Assembly: GCF_000003605.2 (NCBI RefSeq)
Contig: NW_003134845.1
Span: 72,140-94,582 of the forward strand
DNA from: Saccoglossus kowalevskii
Lineage: Eukaryota > Hemichordata > Enteropneusta > Harrimaniidae
Length of the DNA: 22,443 bases
Direction of reading: 5' to 3'
Below, piece after piece: positions 9,640 to 18,559 of this stretch. Every line of letters starts with the position of its first letter. Within the stretch, counting starts at the first letter, position 1. Made by a program: the position numbers and the translations under genes. The notes beneath the pieces are model-generated. The model was not told where the DNA came from. It made no database searches and saw only the letters and a list, made by a program, of their open reading frames with translations.

Positions 9640-12230
9640 CAAAGATAATGATGAAACGTCTACTATAAATACTTCCAAAGATACAGTTATAGGTGAATGC
9701 GGACGTTTACAAAGGTGCATACAATTTTGGCTCAAGGTTTTAGAACTGCTAGCTACGTAATACTGACTCACTCGGTAGACACAATTACCCGGAGAAAATT
9801 AGTCAATCATGTCCAAAAATGATTAAGGAGGCATTAAAATAAACCCAACGTGGCCACAAGTCGATTATATTTAATCAAGTACTAGTAACCAATGATGTGT
9901 TTAAATGCGTTTGAGAAACGGTTGGAGATATGTTTCAATGTTGCTTTTTTACCAGTTTTTGTATCTAATTTGAACAAAATCAGTCAAAGCATGTTTATAA
10001 AAACACACACACAAATTAAACTAACGTAGTCGCCAGTCGGTCGTTTTGGGTCAATTCACAAAACTGACTGACGTGCACCAGTAACCCATGTGTGTGAAGT
10101 TCATACAAAGCTTCTATATGCCAAGGAAACGGTTGGGACAAGGTAACATTTTGTGAATTTACTTTCATACTGCCGCCAGTCGATTCAATTTTATCAATAA
10201 ATGTGCAATCCATTTATGTCTTTGTACTAAATCTAAACATAATTTGTGAAAGGGTATCAGAGAAACGGATATTAAACGACATTGTCAATTAGCTAGTTAG
10301 TTTTATAGGCGCGAGATATCGCATAAGCACTGAGGCGATATCCATAACGACCGATACGTATGAGATATTGTACGTAGAGACAAGATGACCAGTCAGCCAT
10401 TTTATACAAGATGTATGTGTTAAATTTGAACTCTATCGGGCCAGGTATCGGAGACGTTCCGGAAAAAAATGTCCGATAGTCGGCAATTTTGAATCCAATC
10501 ACAAAAGTAAAATATAAGGGAAACCAATGTGCCATTATGTTTAATATATATGCAAAGTTTAAAGCAAATCCAATCACACACGAATGATATCTGGTTCCGG
10601 ATTAGTGAACGTGTGCGTTTTTGATAAATATTAGACTTTAAATTGCTGCCATTCGGCCATCTTGAAACGGAACAGGGAACAAATGCATACGAATATGTCT
10701 GATATAATGTTTGATGTATGTGCGAAGTTTGAACTTGATCGGTCAAAACGTGTGTGACGCACGCGCGGAGTTCAATCCATGAGTTTTCGGACTACGTTCG
10801 AACGGGGACTAGCAAAATGGCCGCAAGCCATTTTGAATCAAATCAGTAACCCACCATGAGTGATGCCAATACCAAGTTTGAATGAAAAGGTTTATGACAA
10901 GTTCAAATCTTGATTTTTAGTGCTTTGAGGATAAAACTGGCCATTAGCTAGTCAAAGCCCAAACTAACGAAGAGCAATGAATCGACTTGTAACCGACGGA
11001 TGATGGACGAAATAAAAAAGCGAGTTCCCATTTCCGAGTCGGGAACTAATAACCAATTATTATGTTGCGGATATAATTTATGTTGTGCTGGGATATATCG
11101 ATGTGTCATTTCGGCCAATAAACAACATCAGGCACCAAGTAAATGTGAACTAGAGAACACCACAGTTAACATTTGGCAGTCAACTATATGACGATCGTTA
11201 TTTGTGGATATGTTATGTAATAACATATATAACTTAGTATGTTATCTAACTAGTATCTTTTTTATAATGGGTCCTCTTTTTGTTCCTTGAAAGTCTAATT
11301 AATTTTTGCAACGTCTCGGTGACATTCCTCGTTACAGAGATGCAAAATTTGGCTTGTAAAGAAAATAGCCATTTTGGGTTATGAGAATCGTGGCTCAGCG
11401 AGTATTATTCTATGATCCTGGTTATCTGTGCGGACCAGCACATTATGTCCGACAAGGCCTGCACTGTTAACATGCGACGAACTGCCTCGAGTTCTCAGTA
11501 TCCACGTTGAGCTTTAGATGTTTTCTGTATCCGACTATTTACCAATGGTATCACGCCCTTCCAGACCAACAATATATCCACTATGATAACCTCTAGTGGA
11601 TGCATTAGTATACATAATATTATGTAGTACAATGTTTCACATCAACTAGCGATGTGTCATTAAAGGGCGCTAGTCGTCGCGCTGCGCATGTGTGACATTT
11701 GTGTTGATAAACATTGATTTTTAAACAATCCAATGTGCTCTTCAATTGGAAATCATGAGGTGTGGAAAGTATGAGTTTTGACCTAGGCGTGACTCCTTTG
11801 ATACCTTCCAATCACCTAAAAATGCCTAATTAAAGCTTGGGAACGTCTCAGTTTGTACTCGTTAATCCACAGTCAACAGTCTCCATCTTGTTCATATGAG
11901 ACCAATATATCTCGCGCATGTGACTATTTCAACCACAGAATTCTAACAAGCACGTTTTGCTAAACAAGCAAACAAAAGTCTCATAATCGAGCCTACATCA
12001 GCATGCATAGAGATAATCTGGCTAATAACTGCTTCCAGTGCCTTCGCGTTGCATGTACACTCCACCACCCCCAAATATGCTTTTAATAAGCTCACGCAAT
12101 ACACATTCCAGCCTCGTTACTCTGTCAGCGGAAACATAAATCATCCCCTCCTGCATATCTGATTGATGACCTAACCAAGTCACTGTTAAACTAGGCAACC
12201 ATTTACAGTTATATGTTGCTAACAAAAATC
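9640..12230. other. Intergenic, divergent repeats, no recognisable gene
   Basis: The central part (about 9960-10880) is made of degraded copies of a dispersed repeat described separately. An imperfectly conserved palindrome, ATATGTTAT GTA ATAACATAT, lies at 11209-11229. Minus-strand open frames at 10016-10213 and 11620-11811 show no known motif or splice context. Confidence 0.45.
9960..10880 (+). repeat. Degraded dispersed repeat, GCCATTTTGAAT / AAGTTTGAA type
   Basis: Units recur roughly every 170 bp near 10394, 10482, 10655 and 10830. Each opens with a form of GCCATTTTGAATC and later has a form of AAGTTTGAAC then ATCxxTC. The link to the 20.4-21.1 kb repeats is direct: AATCAGTCAAAGCAT is shared exactly (9978-9992 and 20511-20525), and CCATTCGGCCAT is shared exactly (10649-10660 and 21017-21028). 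Confidence 0.6.
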
Positions 12231-12232
12231 TA

Positions 12233-12443
12233 TACTGTAAATGGGGTAATTATTCACTGGGTTTTAATTTAGTTTATTTCGCTGACTGGAAAATGCGCTA
12301 AATTAAAACCCAGTGAATATGTAAAATTTAGCATAGAACACATTATCTAAATGACGAGACCATGAATTTAAAACCCACTGAATATGCCTGAAATGGTAAA
12401 TCAGTAAAATTTAAACCCAGTGAAAATTAATCATTTTACAGTA
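12233..12443. mobile_element. MITE-like element with TACTGTAAA terminal inverted repeats, 211 bp
   Basis: The left end reads TACTGTAAATGGGG. The right end, reversed, reads TACTGTAAAATGATTAA. Both continue into TTCACTGGGTTT. The core motif TTCACTGGGTTTTAATT occurs once forward (about 12253) and three times inverted (about 12299, 12365 and 12408). This builds a multi-hairpin structure. No protein is encoded, and target-site duplication is unclear (a TA at most). The style is common among non-autonomous DNA elements of marine invertebrates. Confidence 0.65.
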
Positions 12444-12581
12444 TTTAACCAGATCCGAACGCACCTGCTTACTCGCAATACCGGCCTTCACGAGGTCCGG
12501 GCGCCACCTACGTCATCACCCAGAAACATGGAGACATGACAACTTTAATGTCTTGGGAGCTCCACCACGCGACCATAATCT

Positions 12582-12897
12582 TGCCAACAGATACGGCGCT
12601 GTGGAAATACCAAACGCCAACACGGAAAATACAAAATATTTACTCACCTCACTAAAATTTCAAGAAAGGGTAGCAATGATGATCCTGATAAATCTGAATA
12701 TGGTGGTAAGCAGATTTCAAGTCAAAGGTGAATAAATAATCGTTATAAACAAATACTAGCCTGGGTAACTTCGTTGCAATTAAAATATTCTCACAACAGA
12801 ATTTATACTTGAACAAATGCAAATTGATGTGTTTGCAGTCCAAAACCAGTCTGCGCTTACTGTCTCGATTCCTTACTAAGAAATTTGTTAATTTCAT
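12582..12897 (-). pseudogene. Reverse transcriptase fragment, probably DIRS-like retroelement
   Basis: Read on the minus strand from 12897, a frame gives KRRLVLDCKHINLHL, then FTFDLKSAYHHIQI. These are the fingers/palm strands of a retroelement reverse transcriptase, including the catalytic region's DLKSxYHH. A TAG ends this frame at about 12652. After a frameshift the sequence resumes as KYFVFSVLAFGISTAPYL, the next conserved block (usually FYVFTVLPFGLSSAPY). The YxDD block, RNase H and integrase or recombinase are absent. The motif style recalls DIRS/Ngaro-type elements. A gypsy relation is less likely but not excluded. Confidence 0.75.
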
Positions 12898-13164
12898 CCA
12901 CTAACTGCTGATTTATTCTTGAGCAAACTTGCTGACGGCGGAGTCGTAATAAAAAGTAACTTGCACACATTACCATTTATTTCTAAACCATATGAATTAG
13001 CACCTGTATACACCAAAAATGTTATTGCACCCCGTTAAGCCTACCAACTAGTGAAACCAAATTATCTGCTACATATTCTATTGTATCGCTACTAACAAAC
13101 GAAACGAAATTCGAACTCAGCCCACTAAAACCCCCGACACGAAAAGCCGCAAAAAACACTTACC

Positions 13165-13810
13165 TTACTTTCGTGTTCTGCTGTAATCCCCTGCCGACCA
13201 CGATGTGCAGTCATTCCTCCAAAAGCCCAATTTACAGCATGCGAAACACGATCCCAGCTTCAGCGCGGGGGATGAGAGGCCTGTCCGTCTTGGTTTGGTT
13301 GCGCATGCGTTGCATGATTGCACCAACTTTTGCTTACGGCTGGCACTCGAAACCGATTTCTAAATTCGTTTTTCATTATCGGAGTCTTCCGCCAAATCGT
13401 GCGCCTTGTACTCATCAACAAATTTCCACCCCAATTCCTCGCGATCAGCCAGACAGACACTTCTGTCATTGAGCAAGTAGAGACATAAATTCAGCAATCC
13501 GTTTCGTAGCAGCGGCCAGATGGACGTTATCTTAGGAAATCAAGCTCCTTCCCTGCTTCAGTCAAATCGTAAACTACTTTATCATTGAATTTGAATTGTT
13601 CCCCGCATGATTTCTTTTGAAACGTAGGAAATTAAGAACTTTTCACCCCCTTCCAAGACGCCCGTTGCTCCTGAGTAAAGACTTGTCATCCAAACGGGTA
13701 GGCATCATTGCCTCCACATCTTTTAAAAGCTGAGCACTGCTTTCGCCAATTGATTTTGCAACCTGGTCCTAGATTAGCGCGGCAATGTTCACGGTCTGTT
13801 GGAACGCCAT
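13165..13810 (-). pseudogene. Degraded gag-like ORF with zinc knuckle, retroelement relic
   Basis: The minus strand starts ATG at 13810 (MAFQQTVNIAALI) but hits TAG at codon 14 and needs several frame changes after that. Recognisable blocks include FNDKVVYDLTEAGKELD, DREELGWKFVDEYKAHDLAED, and a CCHC-like knuckle reading CFACCKLGFWRNDC at about 13207-13251, in which the usual His is Phe. The last open frame ends TAA at 13165. Position and strand put it just 5' of the reverse transcriptase fragment, so both are parts of one dead element. Only about 270 bp separates them, so much of the element is deleted. Confidence 0.6.
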
Positions 13811-14688
13811 GATGTTGAAATGGTAATAAAAATATGATGTGGATATAAAAATATAAACTGCGGCTAGTCCAGCATAGAATGATTGTCCATTGCAGACTTC
13901 TGCTTTTTATACGTCCAAATCACGTGATTAACACAAGTGAAAACTATAGTTTCCCGTGATACTGGCGAACCGCGGGACACTTTATTTTATTCACGGGTCA
14001 GTCTGCGCATGTGAGTTCCTAAGGTAGTGTATAGTCAGTGATGACACATAATTCTGTACCGTTCACGTACATTCTTCTACCCAGAGAATGGCATTATAAA
14101 CCTTAGGAAAATTCGCAACATAAAGGCGCAAGCACAGTCCCATCGTGGGACTGCGGCGCAAGAAACGGAAATTGACAGCTAAGTACCAAGTCATTTAGGG
14201 TCACGTGTGGTAACCTTGGGAGATATTTTCCCAGCGGTTAAGCATTCTCCGCTTAATATAATTTGAAAAAAAGATATAGTCAATTTAATGCCAATCAATA
14301 TAATTAATATTTTACAAATATCACCGTACACAATTCCAAGAGCTTCGAGAAAACCGAGCATACTAGTATGTCGCTCACTGCCGAAGAGCGCCACCAGCGG
14401 TTACTGTGTTTGTGCATATTTACGTCACTCATAAATTTGCATATCAACGCATTCTGTATTTTGACTATATTAATGGGACAAGAAATTCCCCCACTAATCG
14501 TCCAAATTGTACATTTTAAGTTGGATTCACCAGTCGCGTTTACAAAATACAAAATATGCTAGTAAATGGGTTATTTCACTAATGTAATTAAGATGTTTGT
14601 TGAAATCGAAGGCAGATGCACGATTAGAAACCGTACGTAAATATTTGGAAAGAGAAATACAATAACTGAAGTCAGATACCATTCCAGC
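13811..14688. other. Intergenic, AT-rich, no recognisable gene
   Basis: The left part may include the 5' end of the retroelement relic, but I could not place a terminal repeat. A strong short hairpin sits at 14133-14154. Open frames on both strands at 14191-14562 overlap each other and show no motif. Confidence 0.4.
14125..14162. repeat. Hairpin CAGTCCCA/TGGGACTG flanked by 8-bp direct repeat
   Basis: A perfect 8-bp stem (14135-14142 with 14146-14153, loop TCG) lies between two copies of GGCGCAAG (14125-14132 and 14155-14162). An 8-bp duplication and CAG-starting inverted ends recall hAT transposons. However, two extra bases on the left and one on the right separate the repeats from the stem, so this is only suggestive. 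Confidence 0.45.
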
Positions 14689-14769
14689 ATACTTACCTGG
14701 CGTAGGGGTTAACCGTGATCAAGGAGGCGGTTCCCTCAGGGAGAGGCCCTCCCATTGCACTATCCCCTG
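14689..14769 (+). ncRNA. Shortened U1 snRNA copy, probable pseudogene
   Basis: The stretch begins ATACTTACCTGGC, the invariant 5' end of U1 that pairs with 5' splice sites. It continues with a U1 stem-loop I (ACCGTGATCAAGG then AGGCGGT, the U1-70K loop region) and the first half of stem-loop II, with the U1A-binding loop sequence ATTGCAC at 14754-14760. A full U1 is about 164 nt. Here the 3' half of stem-loop II, stem-loop III, the Sm site and stem-loop IV are missing. The copy closes with ATCCCCTG, which resembles the U1 3' terminus. I infer an internal deletion. Without an Sm site it should not form a working snRNP. The strand is plus, opposite to both protein genes. Confidence 0.8.
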
Positions 14770-16370
14770 ATAATTAAAGTGAACAATAGAATAAACTGAG
14801 TACGCACAAATATTCTTACAATATACCGCATTTGTCATGACGCACGACGTGGTCAATGGTAGTTCCACATTTACGCGATCGGAATCTCGTGCTGCAAAAA
14901 CCGCGGTAGTCTTTTTTTTTTTTTTATTTATAAAAGTTATACGATGGCTGCGCCGTTTAGTAAATTTCGGTAAATTGGTCGCATACATTTTATCACGACT
15001 GTGATTTTAAAATAGATTTTCTTTTTAAACGCGAGAGAATTATCCAGTAATCAGAGGCTGGGATTCAGACGAACAATTTCATTTTCCAGGTAGTTTATAT
15101 ATTGCCCTCAACGGTATTTAAAGTTGTTTAAACGCAGGATGGCTTCAAAAATCCATCCACACACACACACGCATCTACTTCATTTTTAACACCAGCAAAT
15201 TGATAATTCGGGATTCTGTAGTAAAATCCATATTTGGATACTTTCATTCAGAATTAGAACAATCTTATGTTATATGAATTTGCATTTTACTGAAACATAT
15301 GTTCTGACTTGTTGACCTAAATCCTTATTTTAATGCTTGTAAGATATGCTAGATATTAAACTTGAGGGCGCCATGCTATATTACTGGTAGTAATTGTGAC
15401 ATTAAAAAAATCACTGTTGTAATATTCATAATCTCATATATCCAATATTTGGGGTTATGGTTTGATTTAAAAGCCTAGTACATGATGTCAGTATAGAACA
15501 GCTTTACATCAAAGGAAATGATCTATATTATTTAACGTTCCACGTTGCTACGACGCGCACCACTGTACATGCATTTCTATGGGCTCTGTGCTTGCTGCTG
15601 TGGAACGCCGGTCAACAAACTCAAACACAAACTCAACTTTGAAGTAATCCCGAACAACCAAATTTATATATGTTACACACGTAGGGCTAATCTTGTTACA
15701 CTGTTCAGAGGAGTCTCAACAGTTATCCCAAAGTACAGTTTTCTGCGAGTTTTGGGCCTTTGTTTTCACCGCCGCAGGTTACCAGGCGGTGAAAATGCCC
15801 GGATGTCCGCCCCGAGGATAAGTAGAATTTTTACCTTTTTCTTAATACTCTTGAAATCTCACATCTCCATGTTAAATAAAACACATCTTGCATGTCTTTT
15901 AGACGAAGAACAAATGCCCGCTGAATGCATCCATGAATAGAAAAAACGGCAGCAGCAGACTTGTATTGAAAATTTGATTAAAATATTGCTTCTGAGTGAT
16001 AACAGCCCCCCCCCCCCCCCCGGGTCTCTGAAGCTTTTTTAGCTATCACACAAGTTAAGGCTATGCTTTCACTCCAAAACTACATGTAAAATGCTTTGGA
16101 ATAAATCTAGCTAACTACATTCAATTAGGGGTTGACATTTGAAACTCTAGGGGTGAAGGCAGAATCGATAAGGGCATTTGTAAATTTGTGGTTTCTAGTC
16201 AGAAAGCGGAAATATTACTGGTATACCAGCAAAAAATGTTGTTTAATAGTTGCTATCATGTTGGTTGACTGACTTACTTCTGCAAAAATCTTTTATTCAA
16301 AATAAAAAGACTGCAGAAATAATGAAACACTGCAGCATATTGATTGCTAATTTAAAGAACTTACACACAA
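14770..16370. other. Intergenic downstream of PSMD1, no recognisable gene
   Basis: Contents are simple sequence and one hairpin: a T run at about 14911-14926, (CA)n near 15160, a run of sixteen C at 16006-16021, and a perfect hairpin at 15763-15795. A 131-codon open frame on plus (15545-15940) contains that hairpin and shows no known domain. Confidence 0.45.
15763..15795. repeat. Perfect 11-bp hairpin
   Basis: TTTTCACCGCC (15763-15773) and GGCGGTGAAAA (15785-15795) are exact reverse complements around the 11-nt loop GCAGGTTACCA. On the minus strand the arm order is identical. No T run follows on either strand that would suggest a Pol III terminator at once. Function unknown. Confidence 0.6.
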
Positions 16371-16390
16371 CCATTTAAATCTAATAAAAC

Positions 16391-16396
16391 TTTATT
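16391..16396 (-). promoter_or_regulatory. PSMD1 poly(A) signal
   Basis: AATAAA on the minus strand lies about 390 nt after the stop. It gives a 3' UTR from 16787 to roughly 16370. Another AATAAA is at 16297-16292 and could serve a longer form. Confidence 0.6.
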
Positions 16397-16787
16397 GTAC
16401 TGGGATACATACAAAAGTGATGATTACACAGAAGTAAAACAAAATGGGTGAGATTCAAGTTTAAACATTCAGACAGCACTATTTCTCAAAGTAAGCAGGT
16501 ATTGAACATTTAATGGTGTTTATTAATATAGTTGTAGAGATCATACTAGATGAACATTTCAATGTTTGATTCAATATTTATTAGAAGCACATCAGATAAA
16601 TGCTTGTTTATCACATGCCATAGTTTCTAGGAAACATTTTGCTCGATATGACAAAATTCAATGATTTAAAAAGCAAAGCAATTAGAACTTCAACTAACAT
16701 TTATACAATGTGTTAATTGAAAAGTTATGAAGAGAATGAAGATCCTTTTTTTCCCTTGTTAATAATGAAGATACAATAGTTGTAATC

Positions 16788-16858
16788 TTAGTCTTCAATG
16801 TATTCAAATGGCTCTGGTGGTTCAGGTTCATCTTCCTCTTCAATCTTTGGTCCTCCAG
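16788..16858 (-). CDS. PSMD1: PSMD1 terminal exon, Rpn13-docking tail
   Basis: The acceptor is CTTCCCCTACAG before 16858. The exon encodes [22 protein letters not shown] and TAA at 16790-16788. The tail PPEPFEYI followed by two acidic residues is the conserved peptide that binds ADRM1/Rpn13. Here it ends ED, where vertebrates have DD. Confidence 0.94.
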
Positions 16859-18526
16859 CTGTAGGGGAAGGAAAAAATAAACAATACATGAAATCATACT
16901 GTATCACTAAGTAATTCAACATAGTCTATATGACTGTGACATACTGTGTACTGTGTAAATTCATGAGACAACTTTGAGAAATTAGTTGTCTGCATGGAAA
17001 TAGTTGTGAAATAAAGCTTTTGTGCTTACTTTTTCACCTTTCACAAAATAAACCAGTACTACCGGTATATAATGAAACTACTGTAACTTGGCACTATATA
17101 AAACTGTATATGATTTCTGTATATATTTTTATGGACAAGTTTTCATATTTGGTAGCCTGATGACAACCATAATTTGACCCATAAAATTTTGCTACTAGAA
17201 ATGAGGGAAATCAAGACATCACTATGATGCCTTGTTTTAATGATCCAGTACAGTATACAATGCTATAAATATTAAACATTTGTTTCTCTACAAATGTTGG
17301 CAAGGGCTTGTATATATTTCCCCTTCATAGTTTGAATTAAGCTTAGCTGAAGATTGTTGAATATTACTTGTATACACTTTTGGAAATGGTGACCATATGC
17401 CAAACAGGAATCCATAGTTAAACAAACGCGGTGGAAACATTCAATGCCTTTATGATTGTGCACATATTAAATGTGCAATTTGGAACTTTCCATACATCTA
17501 ATGTTGTGATGCATTTGTGTGTTTGTTTAAGCTTAATCACCAAGAATTATGCCACATTGCTATTCTATTAGTCCTTATGAAATTCCAAAGGCTAAATTTA
17601 CTTTCATACATGTTGAAAACTTCACATACCTGGTACAGGTTGAATAAGATCTTCTGGTTCATCTGATTTATTATCTTTCATCATAATAATTCCACCAATA
17701 TGAACCTGTATTACAAAGAAAACAATAAATAAGTATAACCATCTACAAATATGTTAACATTATATAGATGGATTATGGCTGTAATAAAGCATTTTAATAA
17801 TTGTCATGATCTCCAAGTAATAAGATTGAACATTTGACGTCACTGGTTGACAATTTCCAGTCATAGTAAATGTGAATAATAATAAGTTATTAACAGTTGG
17901 TTTTTAATTACCAAAACCTTAATTTTGCAAAACATACATCAAATATTTCTTCCATACCCTTCTTGGAAAATAGTTATATTAATGGCTCAAACAAATAAAA
18001 TATTTAATAATAAAGAAAATAAACTGTTGTTGAAGTAACAGTATTGTGTACGCAAATGAAATGGCACACTAGCCAAATTTTTTAAAAAGTTTCCATGCTT
18101 AAACATAAATATGGAATAGGGCAAAAACAAATTCATTTATTTATTTAAGTTGCTCAGCACAAAAAATTAAAAAAATTACCACACTTGTTTTGTAACTCGT
18201 AGGTATTGCATACCTGCTTCAGTGGTACATATCTAGCTTTCTCAGGCATAGTAATGACTTTCAACTGAGCTGTCATAACTCTTGCTGGGTTAGACAACAT
18301 CTCAAATGTGGGCTCTGGTTCCTTCTTTTCTTTCTCTTTCTCTTTTTCCTTCTCTTCCTTCTTTTCCTCTTTTTCTTTGTTGGCATCCTTTTCTTTTTTC
18401 TCCACTTTCTTTTCTTTGTCTTCATCTTTCTTTTCATCATCCTGTTTAGTACAATAAAGCCAAATTATTCCAGTTTTTAATCAATGCAACATTCACAGCA
18501 GTTCCCCACCATCACAACTTTTCAGT

Positions 18527-18559
<33 letters not shown>

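Noticed and set aside
10293-10746. Two overlapping minus-strand open frames (94 and 108 codons)
   Set aside because: They lie wholly in the dispersed repeat. Similar peptide words occur in the frames of the 20.5-21.0 kb repeats, so they reflect repeat DNA, not a protein gene.
13173-13472. 99-codon open frame on plus
   Set aside because: It is antisense to the gag-like relic, whose zinc-knuckle and other blocks read on minus.
15545-15940. 131-codon open frame on plus
   Set aside because: It contains the perfect DNA hairpin at 15763-15795, has no domain and has no supporting splice or promoter signal.
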